Shown piece by piece: positions 25,037 to 33,358 of a stretch of 64,000 nucleotides of DNA (position 1 is its first letter; each line of letters begins with the position of its first letter). The stretch comes from Comamonadaceae bacterium (lineage in GTDB: Bacteria > Pseudomonadota > Gammaproteobacteria > Burkholderiales > Burkholderiaceae_C), in NCBI GenBank assembly GCA_947455145.1, contig CANGME010000005.1:62001-126000 (forward strand), written 5' to 3'. The notes under the pieces were generated by a model that saw only the letters and a program-made list of their open reading frames with translations, made no database searches and had not been told where the DNA came from. The translations under genes were made by a program, and so were the position numbers.

Positions 25037-25045
25037 ATGAAAGAA

Positions 25046-25066
25046 ACCGCGCACACTGTGCGCGGT
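25046..25066 (-). terminator. Hairpin terminator after aqpZ
   Basis: ACCGCGCACA and TGTGCGCGGT form a perfect 10-bp inverted repeat around one base. Read on the minus strand it is followed by TTTCTTTC. It lies 17 bp after the aqpZ stop and 10 bp before the oxidoreductase start, so it probably ends the aquaporin transcript. Confidence 0.6.
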
Positions 25067-25082
25067 CAAAGGCTTGCAATGT

Positions 25083-25772
25083 TCAACTCTCTTCGGTCGC
25101 AATGAAGCGATAGGCTGCCGCCCCAATCAACGCGCCCACGATGGGTGCCAGCCAGAACAACCAAAGCTGCGCCACCGCCCAATCCCCCACATACAGCGCC
25201 ACCCCTGTGCTGCGCGCAGGATTGACCGAAGTGTTGGTCACCGGGATGCTGATGAGGTGGATGAGCGTGAGGCCTAAGCCAATGGCAATCGGCGCAAAGC
25301 CTGCGGGTGCGCGCTTGTCAGTGGCGCCCAGAATGATCAGCAGAAAAAACATCGTCATCACCACCTCGGTCACCAGCGCTGCCAACAGCGAGTAGCCACC
25401 CGGTGAATGCGCGCCGTAGCCGTTAGAGGCAAAGCCCTTGGACACGTCGAACCCCGGCGCGCCGCTGGCAATCACATACAGCACGCCGCCTGCCGCAATC
25501 GCCCCCAACACTTGCGCCGCAATGTAGGGCACAAGCTTGTTGGCCGGAAAGCGCCCACCCGCCCACAGCCCAATCGACACCGCTGGATTCAGGTGACACC
25601 CGGAGATGTGCCCAATGGCAAAAGCCATTGTGAGCACCGTCAAACCAAACGCCAGCGAGACGCCGTGCAGGCCGATCCCCACATTCGGAAACGCCGCCGC
25701 CAGCACCGCGCTGCCGCAGCCCCCCAGCACGAGCCAAAAAGTTCCCAGAAATTCCGCACCGTATTGCTTCAT
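25083..25772 (-). CDS. aqpZ: Aquaporin Z
   Basis: A 229-residue water channel of the MIP family with six membrane segments and the two pore loops. The first NPA is in [12 protein letters not shown] and the second in [14 protein letters not shown], with the selectivity-filter Arg after NPA. The H174-equivalent lies in [11 protein letters not shown], which fits a narrow, water-specific AqpZ rather than GlpF. AAGGAG six bases before the ATG at 25772 selects that start over an ATG seven codons upstream. A 7-bp stem-loop (25812-25836) lies in the upstream leader. Confidence 0.93.
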   Translation of the reverse strand: MKQYGAEFLGTFWLVLGGCGSAVLAAAFPNVGIGLHGVSLAFGLTVLTMAFAIGHISGCHLNPAVSIGLWAGGRFPANKLVPYIAAQVLGAIAAGGVLYVIASGAPGFDVSKGFASNGYGAHSPGGYSLLAALVTEVVMTMFFLLIILGATDKRAPAGFAPIAIGLGLTLIHLISIPVTNTSVNPARSTGVALYVGDWAVAQLWLFWLAPIVGALIGAAAYRFIATEES

Positions 25773-25901
25773 TTGTGTCTCCTTGTGTGTCATTGGAAAA
25801 ATAACCGGCTGCAGAAGCTGAGCGCGTCGGCTTCTGAGGTGTCAGTCTAACGTGCGATCAGGCTCAAACCTCGTTGGACAAAGCTACGACAAAGTTGCGA
25901 C

Positions 25902-25929
25902 TTGGCATTGCATGCCGACTACATAGAAT
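25902..25929 (+). promoter_or_regulatory. Candidate sigma-70 promoter for the ABM-domain gene
   Basis: TTGGCA (25902-25907) and TAGAAT (25924-25929) are separated by 16 bp and lie 60 bp before the ATG at 25990. The small palindrome GGCATTGCATGCC overlaps the -35 side and could be an operator. Assigned by match to consensus only. Confidence 0.5.
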
Positions 25930-25935
25930 GAATGC

Positions 25936-25962
25936 GCGGTCGCCGGAAAGATCCGGGGCCGC
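25936..25962 (+). promoter_or_regulatory. Hairpin in the 5' leader of the ABM-domain gene
   Basis: GCGG...CCGC closes an inner stem CCGGA-AAGA-TCCGG, giving a two-part hairpin in the leader 27 bp before the start codon. No T tract follows, so it is not a terminator. It may affect mRNA stability or translation. I do not recognise it as a known riboswitch. Confidence 0.35.
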
Positions 25963-25989
25963 CCATCAAATCAACCACAGAGGATAACC

Positions 25990-26685
25990 ATGCTGAAATC
26001 TTCACGTCTACTCATTGCAATCACCCTGCTGGCTCTGGGCATCACGCATAGCGCACGTGCCGCAGACAGCGACACCGCTTACATCGTGACCTACTTTGAA
26101 ACCAGTTTTGCCGACAAGGACAAGGTGCAAGCACTGGCACGCAAACTCAGCGATGCCAGCAGCAAAGAAGATGGCAACCTGCGCTTTGAAGTACTACAGC
26201 GGATCGGCCAGCCCGACCAGTTTGCGATTTTGGAAGCATGGAAAGACAAGACCGCCGCCACCGCACATGTTGACGCCGTGCACACCAAGGAATTCCGCGA
26301 AAAACTCGGCGCTCTACTGCGCGGCACTTACGATGAACGTCCGCACACCGCGCTCGGCGTCGGTGATGTGAACGTGCCGGTGGCAAAAAGTCGCGCCGGC
26401 ATCTACGGTGTGACCCACGTCGATATCGTGCCGACGGAAAAGGAGCGCGGTGTCAATCTCGTCAAGGAAATGGCTGGCAACAGCCGCAGCGACGCGGGCA
26501 ACATCCGATTTGAGGCCCTGACACAAAACAGCCGCCCCAACCATATGACGGTGGTGGAAATATGGAAGAACAAAGCGGCCAGCGACGCCAACGAGGCGGC
26601 CCCGCACAAAATCAAATTCCGCCAAACCCTGACCCCCATGAGCGGCAGCCTCTACGACGAGCGCTTCTACCGCCAGATCAACTAA
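25990..26685 (+). CDS. Secreted tandem antibiotic biosynthesis monooxygenase (ABM) domain protein
   Basis: A 231-residue exported protein with two ABM-type ferredoxin-like domains in tandem after a signal peptide (ITLLALGITHSARAA). Domain 1 (~residues 30-115) carries DGNLRFEVLQRIGQPDQFAILEAW. Domain 2 (~135-228) carries AGNIRFEALTQNSRPNHMTVVEIW. The near-identical NLRFEVLQ/NIRFEALTQ pattern shows internal duplication. Single ABM domains act as cofactor-free quinol monooxygenases or heme-degrading enzymes; duplicated ones mimic a dimer in one chain. Periplasmic location is less usual. An AGAGGA ribosome site precedes the ATG. Confidence 0.85.
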   Translation: MLKSSRLLIAITLLALGITHSARAADSDTAYIVTYFETSFADKDKVQALARKLSDASSKEDGNLRFEVLQRIGQPDQFAILEAWKDKTAATAHVDAVHTKEFREKLGALLRGTYDERPHTALGVGDVNVPVAKSRAGIYGVTHVDIVPTEKERGVNLVKEMAGNSRSDAGNIRFEALTQNSRPNHMTVVEIWKNKAASDANEAAPHKIKFRQTLTPMSGSLYDERFYRQIN

Positions 26686-26710
26686 CGTAGTGCGCCATTC
26701 AGTTTGAAAC

Positions 26711-27574
26711 TCACTCCAACCCCAACAATCGAACCGCATTCCCCTTCAATATCCCCGGTTTCACCTCGTCCTTGAACCCCGCCTCTTCAAAATCTTTCAT
26801 CCACCGCTCCGGCGTGATGAGGGGGAAGTCGCTGCCGAAGAGGATGCGGTCTTTGAGCAGGGTGTTGGCGTACTGCACCAGTTGTGGTGGGAAGTACTTG
26901 GGGCTCCAGCCGCTGAGGTCGATCCAGATGTTGGGTTTGTGCATGGCCAGCGAAATCGCTTCGTCTTGCCAGGGCCAGCTGGGGTGGGCGATGACGATTT
27001 GCATGTCGGGGAAGGCGATGGCCACGTCTTCTAGCAGCATGGGGTTGGAGTTTTGCAAGCGCAGGCCGCCGCCGCAGCGCATGCCGCTGCCGATGCCCGA
27101 GTGGCCGCTGTGAAAGATGGCGGGCAGCTTGTGTTCGTTGATGACTTCGTAGATGGGCCAGGCCATCTTGTCGGCGGGCTCGAAGCCCTGCACGGTGGGG
27201 TGGAACTTGAAGCCTTTCACGCCGTGGCTCTCCACCAAGCGGCGGGCTTCGCGCCCGCCCATCTTGCCCTTGTGCGGGTCGATGGAGCCGAAGGCAATCA
27301 TGATGTCGCTGTTGGCGGCGGCGGCGTCGGCGATTTCTTCATTGCTGATGCGCATTCGGCCCAGTTGTGATTCGGCATCGACGGTGAAGTTGACGAAGCC
27401 GATTTTCTTCTCGCGGTAGAAGTCAATCGTCTCTTGCATCGTTGGGCGGCGGCTGGAGCGGAAGTATTTGTCCGCTGCGCGGTCGTACTCTTCGCCGTAG
27501 GCGTCAAAGGGGTTGCGGCACGACACCTCCAGGTGGGTATGGGTGTCGATGGCGATGAGGTTTTTGTGGTCCAT
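26711..27574 (-). CDS. ACMSD-type amidohydrolase (aromatic operon)
   Basis: A 287-residue amidohydrolase-2 family protein. Metal ligands are visible in IAIDTHTHLEV (HxH), FKFHPTVQGFEP, IFHSGHSGIG, VIAHPSWPWQDE and the final Asp in ILFGSDFPLITPERW. This subgroup contains ACMSD and resorcylate-type decarboxylases that act on carboxylated aromatics without oxygen. It is the third gene of a minus-strand operon with a gentisate dioxygenase and a flavin monooxygenase, so decarboxylation or hydrolysis of an aromatic acid intermediate is likely. The exact reaction is not determined. Confidence 0.88.
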   Translation of the reverse strand: MDHKNLIAIDTHTHLEVSCRNPFDAYGEEYDRAADKYFRSSRRPTMQETIDFYREKKIGFVNFTVDAESQLGRMRISNEEIADAAAANSDIMIAFGSIDPHKGKMGGREARRLVESHGVKGFKFHPTVQGFEPADKMAWPIYEVINEHKLPAIFHSGHSGIGSGMRCGGGLRLQNSNPMLLEDVAIAFPDMQIVIAHPSWPWQDEAISLAMHKPNIWIDLSGWSPKYFPPQLVQYANTLLKDRILFGSDFPLITPERWMKDFEEAGFKDEVKPGILKGNAVRLLGLE

Positions 27575-27599
27575 GTTGTTCGGTCTTTTTTATCTGGAC

Positions 27600-28637
27600 T
27601 CAGCTGCGTTTTTCAAACACACCCAGCTTTTGGTGCAGTGGGGTTTCATCAGCGATGAAGATGAAGGCAGGTGCCTCGTCCGAACTGTTGGTGAGCGTCA
27701 CCGCGGTGTAGCCAGGGGCGCAGCAGGTGTCGGCCTCCAACAGGGTGAAGCGTTGGTCTTCAACCTGCACCTGCGCGCCGCCCTCGATGATGTGAAACAC
27801 CATGGCGGGGCTGCGCACGGGGAGCTTGAGCGCTTGGCCGGGGCGCAGCATCAGGGCGTAAAAGCCGAGGATGTTTTCGGCATGGCCACCGGTTTCGGGG
27901 TTGCTGTAGGTGAGCTGCACCGCTTCAAGTGACGGCTGATCTGCGGCCAGTGACTCCAACGCCGCACGCGCATCGGCCCAGGGGTAGCGCAGCATGGGGT
28001 AGGCTTTGTTAGAGCGCTCAAACACGGGCGTGGGCACCAGGCCACCCCGTGCATAGGCGCGTTCGCCATGGCCTTCAGTAACCTCTTGGCGGCCACTCTC
28101 TACGTGGTAGCTGGTCTCCATGTAGTACACCAACGGCAAGTCCAGCACGTCGAGCCAGATTACCGGCTCATCCCCATCGTGGCCGTGCTCGTGCCACAGG
28201 CCGGTCGGGGTCAGAATTAAATCGCCACGCAGCATGGGGCATTTTTCGCCCTCTACCGTGCTCCACGCGCCCGTGCCCTCCACCACCATGCGCACCGCGT
28301 TGGGGGTGTGGCGATGCGATGGTGCCCACTCACCGGGCAGCAGCAACTGCATGCCTAAGTACATGGCGGCGCTGGCCTGCATTTTTTCCAGCGTGTGGCC
28401 GGGGTTGGCCAACACCAGCACGCGGCGCTCGGCTTTCTCGATGGGGGTCAAGTCCCCCGCCTTCATCAGCAGCGGACGAATGGTGGCATAGGGCCAATGC
28501 GTGGCACGTGTCTGGGGGCGCGGCTTGTTCGGTGGCATGACCCCGCGCAGGTTGGGCCACAGCGGCACGAGGTTGTGCGAGGCCAGCTCGGCCACGTAAT
28601 CGGCGGGGAGGTCTTCAAGGCGGCCAAGTTCGTTCAT
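27600..28637 (-). CDS. Gentisate 1,2-dioxygenase-like cupin
   Basis: A 345-residue bicupin ring-cleavage dioxygenase. The N-terminal cupin has the iron ligands in APSHRHTPNAVRMVVEG (His108, His110) and LTPTGLWHEHGHDG (His149, His151), matching gentisate and salicylate dioxygenases. The C-terminal cupin (FHIIEGGAQVQVEDQRF) is a degenerate copy. It would open gentisate to maleylpyruvate with O2. Neither maleylpyruvate isomerase nor fumarylpyruvate hydrolase is beside it. It sits between the monooxygenase and the amidohydrolase in a three-gene operon. Confidence 0.88.
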   Translation of the reverse strand: MNELGRLEDLPADYVAELASHNLVPLWPNLRGVMPPNKPRPQTRATHWPYATIRPLLMKAGDLTPIEKAERRVLVLANPGHTLEKMQASAAMYLGMQLLLPGEWAPSHRHTPNAVRMVVEGTGAWSTVEGEKCPMLRGDLILTPTGLWHEHGHDGDEPVIWLDVLDLPLVYYMETSYHVESGRQEVTEGHGERAYARGGLVPTPVFERSNKAYPMLRYPWADARAALESLAADQPSLEAVQLTYSNPETGGHAENILGFYALMLRPGQALKLPVRSPAMVFHIIEGGAQVQVEDQRFTLLEADTCCAPGYTAVTLTNSSDEAPAFIFIADETPLHQKLGVFEKRS

Positions 28638-28681
28638 GGTGAGGGCTTTTTTCGGTAAAAAACGAATGATAGAGGACTAGC

Positions 28682-30625
28682 TCAGACCGTCAGCATAAAG
28701 CCGCCAAAGAACGCGGCCAGCGCATTGGTGTCGCCCAGCGGCAGGATGTGCGCGATGTACTGGTCAGGGCGCACCAGCACCAAGCAGCCTTGTGCGCGGT
28801 CGATGTTGCGCAGGGTGTAGATGTTGTCGCTTGCATCATCAATCGCACAGAAGGCTTTTTCATAGTCGCGCACGCCGTAGCGGCCTTTGTGCGGGAACAG
28901 CAGCTCAGGCAGCGCAGTGATGGCCAACGCATGGTGGTTTTGCTGGAACACAGCGCGCACATCGAAGACGGCGTCCACGTCCGCGCCTGCCGGGGTGTAG
29001 CGCTTGAGCGGGGATTGCGGTGACTCTGCGAGGTAGCTGCACAGCTTGCCAACGGGCGATGTGGGCTCTGCGCGATCACCTTGACCCGCAAACGCCATCA
29101 AACGCCAGCGCCCATCCGCTTTCAGCGTCTCGCCCAATTGCATCAGTTTGCCGTCACCCAAACGCAGGACGGGGGTGGAATGAAAGCGTGTGCCGATCAC
29201 CAGACCCTGAGCCAAGTGCTGATGGGTGGACGGGCCGGTGAGCAATGCAGGCGTGTAGCGCGTGGCCGTGCCCGCCGTGTAGCGGCCATGCTGCACAAAG
29301 TAACGCTGCACGTCAGCGGGGTCCATGCCCGTGCCGTCTGCGTCACCCGGCTTCTTCAAGGGGGCGCTGAGCATCTTGGCCCATTCACGGTCGAAGTCGA
29401 TCAACTCTTTGGCCACGGCTTGGCGTTCTGCCGAGTAAGTGTGCAGCAGGCTGGCCGGGCTGCGCCCTTGCAGCACGGCGGCCAGCTTCCAGCCCAGGTT
29501 GAAGGCGTCTTGCATCGACACGTTCATGCCCTGGCCCGCTTTGGGGCTGTGGGTGTGGCAGGCATCGCCCGCGATGAAGATGTGCGGCAGGCGGCTCGTC
29601 ACCTCCTCCGCTTGCAGGTCATCAAAGCGGTCGGTCAGCCGCTGGCCGATTTCATAGACCGACCACCAGGCCACTTCTTTGATGTCCAGCGTGTAGGGTT
29701 TGAAGATGCGCTGGGCGGCGGCAATCAACTGCTCCAGCGTGATGTTGCGGGCCGCCACGCGCTCATTGGGGTTGAGCTTGTCCAGCTCCACATACAAGCG
29801 CACCAGATAGCCGCCCTCACGCGGGATGATCAGCACGCTGCCTTCATCGGCAGACTGGATCAGTGATTTGAAACGCACGTCGGGGAAGTCCGTGACCACC
29901 AGCACGTCCATCACGCCCCAGGCGTGGTTGGCCGAATCGCCTTTGAGGGACAGGCCCATGGACTGGCGCACGGCGCTGCGCGCACCATCGCAACCCACGA
30001 CGTAGCGGGCGCGGATGGTCTCGATTTGGCCTTCGTGGCCGGCGTCTTGCCGCTCGAAGCGGGCGGTGACGGGGTGATCCGACACGCCATCTTCTTCTCG
30101 CACCAGACCCGCCAGCTTGCGGCTGTAATGCGGCACTAGTCGAGCGGCAGAGCGCTGCATGGTCTCCAGGTAAAAGTCGTGCACGCGCGCTTGGTTCAAG
30201 ATCACGTGCGGCATGTGGGAGAGACCGTCTTCCACGTCTTGCACGCGCCCGCTGCGCACAATGTGCTGGCGGTTGCCGCCTTGGCTGTCGTCGGGTTTCC
30301 AGAAGGTCGTCTCATTCACCCAGTACGACTCTTTCAACACGCGCTCAGCAAAGCCGAAAGCATCAAACATCTCCAGCGTGCGGCAAGCCACACCATCGGC
30401 CTGACCCAACTGCAAGGGGCCCGGTTTTTGCTCCACGATCACGGTACGGATGTCAGGAAAAGCCGACAGTTGCGCAGCCAACGTCAACCCGGCCGGGCCG
30501 CAGCCGACGATCAAGACATCGGCTTCGGTGGGCAAGACACCTTGCGGGCTCGATGCCGGAACGCTGGGTGCAGCGTCCAAAAGACTGGGGTCGCCGGTAC
30601 GAAATCCGTTGAGGTGAAATTGCAT
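28682..30625 (-). CDS. FAD-dependent aromatic monooxygenase (3-hydroxybenzoate 4-monooxygenase type)
   Basis: A 647-residue class A flavoprotein hydroxylase of the MobA/phenol 2-monooxygenase type. The N-terminal MQFHLNGFRTGDP and the long chain with a thioredoxin-like C-terminal domain resemble 3-hydroxybenzoate 4-monooxygenase. FAD motifs are VLIVGCGPAGLTLAAQLS (~38), VGCDGARSAVRQSM and IFIAGDACHTHSPKAGQGMN. A phenolic acid is the likely substrate. Pairing with a gentisate dioxygenase is odd, since MobA makes protocatechuate; the hydroxylation position may therefore differ. It is the first gene of the operon, opposite the LysR gene. Confidence 0.88.
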   Translation of the reverse strand: MQFHLNGFRTGDPSLLDAAPSVPASSPQGVLPTEADVLIVGCGPAGLTLAAQLSAFPDIRTVIVEQKPGPLQLGQADGVACRTLEMFDAFGFAERVLKESYWVNETTFWKPDDSQGGNRQHIVRSGRVQDVEDGLSHMPHVILNQARVHDFYLETMQRSAARLVPHYSRKLAGLVREEDGVSDHPVTARFERQDAGHEGQIETIRARYVVGCDGARSAVRQSMGLSLKGDSANHAWGVMDVLVVTDFPDVRFKSLIQSADEGSVLIIPREGGYLVRLYVELDKLNPNERVAARNITLEQLIAAAQRIFKPYTLDIKEVAWWSVYEIGQRLTDRFDDLQAEEVTSRLPHIFIAGDACHTHSPKAGQGMNVSMQDAFNLGWKLAAVLQGRSPASLLHTYSAERQAVAKELIDFDREWAKMLSAPLKKPGDADGTGMDPADVQRYFVQHGRYTAGTATRYTPALLTGPSTHQHLAQGLVIGTRFHSTPVLRLGDGKLMQLGETLKADGRWRLMAFAGQGDRAEPTSPVGKLCSYLAESPQSPLKRYTPAGADVDAVFDVRAVFQQNHHALAITALPELLFPHKGRYGVRDYEKAFCAIDDASDNIYTLRNIDRAQGCLVLVRPDQYIAHILPLGDTNALAAFFGGFMLTV

Positions 30626-30663
30626 GTTTGTCTCGCTCAGTGGTTTGAAAAAACAAGACTGTC

Positions 30664-30693
30664 GCAGGCTTTGACTATGTCGTCAAAGCCTGC
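30664..30693. promoter_or_regulatory. Perfect 12-bp inverted repeat operator candidate
   Basis: GCAGGCTTTGAC (30664-30675) and GTCAAAGCCTGC (30682-30693) are exact reverse complements with a 6-base spacer. It lies in the 117-bp region between the monooxygenase and the divergent LysR gene. No T tract follows, so a protein-binding site fits better than a terminator. It is probably the LysR recognition site. Confidence 0.6.
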
Positions 30694-30705
30694 AATCGAA
30701 TATTG

Positions 30706-30726
30706 TGTATATTGTTTTGATATACA
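30706..30726. promoter_or_regulatory. AT-rich inverted repeat near the LysR start
   Basis: TGTATAT (30706-30712) and ATATACA (30720-30726) flank TGTTTTG. It overlaps the probable promoter and leader of the LysR gene at 30743 and could be the activation half-site accompanying the 12-bp repeat upstream. Confidence 0.4.
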
Positions 30727-30742
30727 GAGATACACTCCCCCT

Positions 30743-31651
30743 ATGGCAAAGCTTGATCTGGATTGGCTCCACGTTTTCGTTGAAATCTACAAAACCCAAA
30801 GTGTCTCGCGCGCAGCGCAAGCGCTGGGCATGGAGCAGGCCAGCGCCAGCTTGGTGTTAACCAAGCTGCGCCGCCATTTTGATGACCCGCTTTTTTGCCG
30901 CACCTCTGCGGGCATGGTGCCGACACCGCGCGCGCAGACCATCTACCCCGATGTGCTGGAGGCGCTGGTTCGGCTTGAAAAAGCACGCGGCACCACGGGT
31001 GCTTTTTTACCCCAGCAGGCCCAGCGCGATTTTCGAATCTGCATGACCGACATCAGCGAAATTGTGCTGCTGCCACGGCTCATTAACCACCTGCAGACCA
31101 CAGCGCCAGGCCTCGTTGTGGAGGCCGAGAAAATTTCCCCCGACAGCCGTCGCAGGCTGGAGTCCGGTGACATTGATTTGGCCGTGGGTTTCACGCCCGA
31201 CTTGGAGGCTGGTTTTTACCAACAAGCCCTGTTTGCGCAAGACTTTGTGTGCCTGGCCTCCAGCGCGCACCCACGCATTGGAGCCAAGCTCACACGCAAG
31301 GTCTTCGAGAGCGAAGGGCACATCATGGTCATGTCCTCAGGCACGGGGCACTCTATTGTGGACAAGGTGCTGACCCAGAACAAAGTGGAGCGCCGGATCG
31401 TGCTGCGCGTGCCCAGCTTTCTAGGCGTGGCCCGCATCGTGGCTCAGACCGAATTTTTGGTGATCGTGCCGCGTTTGTTGGGCAATACTTTGGCCCAGCA
31501 GGAATCGGTACGGGTGCTGGAGCCGCCGCTTCCCTTACCCAATTACAAAGTCAAACAGCATTGGCACGAGCGTTTTAACGCCGATGCGGGCAACCAGTGG
31601 CTGCGCAAGACGATGGCGGAGCTGTTCTCTGGCTCGGTTGAGGCCGCTTGA
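30743..31651 (+). CDS. LysR-family regulator of the aromatic operon
   Basis: A 302-residue LysR-type regulator of the NodD/NahR-like branch. The HTH covers residues ~5-62 (LDWLHVFVEIYKTQSVSRAAQALGMEQ, LTKLRRHFDDPLF). The effector domain starts at RDFRICMTDISEIVLLPRL, a phrase typical of aromatic-responsive members. The ATG at 30743 gives the standard N-terminus; an upstream ATG at 30677 would lie inside the inverted repeat. It is transcribed away from the monooxygenase-dioxygenase-amidohydrolase operon and is its likely activator. Confidence 0.9.
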   Translation: MAKLDLDWLHVFVEIYKTQSVSRAAQALGMEQASASLVLTKLRRHFDDPLFCRTSAGMVPTPRAQTIYPDVLEALVRLEKARGTTGAFLPQQAQRDFRICMTDISEIVLLPRLINHLQTTAPGLVVEAEKISPDSRRRLESGDIDLAVGFTPDLEAGFYQQALFAQDFVCLASSAHPRIGAKLTRKVFESEGHIMVMSSGTGHSIVDKVLTQNKVERRIVLRVPSFLGVARIVAQTEFLVIVPRLLGNTLAQQESVRVLEPPLPLPNYKVKQHWHERFNADAGNQWLRKTMAELFSGSVEAA

Positions 31652-31703
31652 TTTATTATTGCCACCTCAGCCACACGTCGTGGCATCAACCGGAGCAATC
31701 ATC

Positions 31704-31850
31704 ATGTCCAAAGGCGATCAGAAAAGTAACAAGATGGCGAAGAAGCCCAAGAAGGACACTTCGCCCCCCAAAGAGCACACCTCAGACCGCCCCATGTCCC
31801 CCATGACAGCGGTTATTCCACGCGGCAAAGACAAAGACAAATTCAAGTAA
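31704..31850 (+). CDS. Small basic hypothetical protein, 48 residues
   Basis: A 48-residue, very Lys/Pro-rich protein (SKGDQKSNKMAKKPKKD ... PRGKDKDKFK) with CGGAG upstream of the ATG at 31704. Short Lys-rich proteins of this style occur beside housekeeping genes in many betaproteobacteria. It is probably disordered. The function is unknown. Confidence 0.7.
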   Translation: MSKGDQKSNKMAKKPKKDTSPPKEHTSDRPMSPMTAVIPRGKDKDKFK

Positions 31851-31874
31851 AGCCCCTTGACCCAGCTGCACACC

Positions 31875-32414
31875 ATGCAAGCCACAGACATCCTGCACTT
31901 CTGGTTTAACGAGCTGGACAACAAGGGCCGCTTTGCCAAAGACGCTGCGCTGGACGCCTTGCTGCGTGAGCGCTTCGGCAGCACCTTGCAAGCGGCTATT
32001 CGCGGTGAACTGGCGCACTGGCGCGTCACGCCGCAGGGCCGGCTGGCCGAGATCATTGTGTTGGACCAGTTCTCGCGCAATATCTTTCGCGACCAGCCCG
32101 CTTCGTTTGAGCAAGACCCGCAAGCACTGGCTCTGGCACAAGCGTTGGTGGCCAGTGGGCAGGCCATCACCCTCGCGCCTGAGCAACGCGCCTTTGCCTA
32201 CATGCCCTTTATGCACAGCGAGTCCTTATTGATTCATGAACAGGCCGTGTTGCTGTTTTCTGAGGCGGGCCTTGAAGCCAATTTGAACTACGAGCACAAG
32301 CACCAAGCCATCATCGCGCGCTTCGACCGCTTCCCGCATCGCAATGTGATTTTGGGGCGCGTGTCCACGCCTGAGGAAGAAGCGTTTTTGCAGCAGCCAG
32401 GCTCGTCGTTTTAG
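31875..32414 (+). CDS. DUF924 family protein
   Basis: A 179-residue helical protein of the DUF924 family (TPR-like). Recognisable pieces are ILHFWFNELDNKGRF near the start, IVLDQFSRNIFRDQPASFEQDP, LAPEQRAFAYMPFMHSE and HRNVILGRVSTPEEEAFL near the end. The biochemical role is not established. The ATG at 31875 gives the usual short lead to the FWF motif; a TTG at 31857 would add six residues. It follows the small basic gene closely. Confidence 0.87.
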   Translation: MQATDILHFWFNELDNKGRFAKDAALDALLRERFGSTLQAAIRGELAHWRVTPQGRLAEIIVLDQFSRNIFRDQPASFEQDPQALALAQALVASGQAITLAPEQRAFAYMPFMHSESLLIHEQAVLLFSEAGLEANLNYEHKHQAIIARFDRFPHRNVILGRVSTPEEEAFLQQPGSSF

Positions 32415-32422
32415 CCAAGACC

Positions 32423-33358
32423 ATGCGCCGACTAGCCGTCTTCTTGAGCGTTGCACTGGCTGCTAACGCTTGGGCCATGGGTTTGAACCTGAGCGTTGCA
32501 CCCGTGGGCTGCAACGCCCTACCCACCTTATCGCCCTCCCCCCCCGCTGCGGCAAAAAATCGCCTGGCCGACAGCCAAGTTGTGCGCGGGCAGCACGACA
32601 TTCAATGGGCATGGCTGGGCTCACCCACGCTGCGCTACCCTCATGGCGCGTTGGGCTCGTCCACACACGCGGGCAGCCTGCATGTGCTGGTGGCCGGGGC
32701 TGGTAGTGGCGGCGATGGTGACCCACGCGAATTAGTGCTGCAGCTGCCGCTTCGCAAGGTGTTTGAAGACCGCATCCCTAGGCTGGTGGACTTGGACGGC
32801 GATGGCCGCGACGAGATCATCGTGGTGGAGTCCGACGCGTTACAGGGCTCAGCACTGGTGGTGTTGGGGGTACGACCGTCAAGCAAAGACAAGGCAGCAC
32901 CACTTGAACTCGTGGAGTTAGCGCGCAGCCCCAGCACCGGCTCCACCTTTCGCTGGCTCAACCCGGTGGGGGTCGCCGACTTTAACGGCGATGGCCATCT
33001 GGACGTGGCCAGCGTAACCACCCCCCACATTGGCGGCGTGCTCACTCTGCACCACTACCGCCCGCCGCTGCTGGTGCCTTATGCCAAGGCCATGGACACC
33101 TCGAACCACCGCATGGGCGCGCTGGAGCAGTCCCTTGCGGTGATCGTCAGCCCCGCAGGCCAGCGCCCCACCGTGATCGTGCCTGACATGACGCAACGCG
33201 CGTTGCACGCTCTACGTTGGGTGGCCCCCGGTCAGTGGGAAGAAATGCAGACGCTCACCCCACTGCCAGATCGCGTCGAGCGCATGACGCCAATCCCCGG
33301 CGGGGCTTGTCTGCACTTAGTCAATGGCACGTGGTGGCGTGCCACGCTGATGAACTAA
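32423..33358 (+). CDS. Exported FG-GAP/VCBS repeat protein
   Basis: A 311-residue exported protein with a signal peptide (RRLAVFLSVALAANAWAMG). It carries two FG-GAP/VCBS-like repeats with calcium-binding loops, LVDLDGDGRDEIIVVES (~residue 113) and VADFNGDGHLDVASVTTP (~187). These repeats form beta-propeller blades in secreted and surface proteins. No catalytic motif is visible. Function unknown. It starts 8 bp after the DUF924 gene and overlaps the convergent reductase gene by 4 bp. Confidence 0.8.
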   Translation: MRRLAVFLSVALAANAWAMGLNLSVAPVGCNALPTLSPSPPAAAKNRLADSQVVRGQHDIQWAWLGSPTLRYPHGALGSSTHAGSLHVLVAGAGSGGDGDPRELVLQLPLRKVFEDRIPRLVDLDGDGRDEIIVVESDALQGSALVVLGVRPSSKDKAAPLELVELARSPSTGSTFRWLNPVGVADFNGDGHLDVASVTTPHIGGVLTLHHYRPPLLVPYAKAMDTSNHRMGALEQSLAVIVSPAGQRPTVIVPDMTQRALHALRWVAPGQWEEMQTLTPLPDRVERMTPIPGGACLHLVNGTWWRATLMN

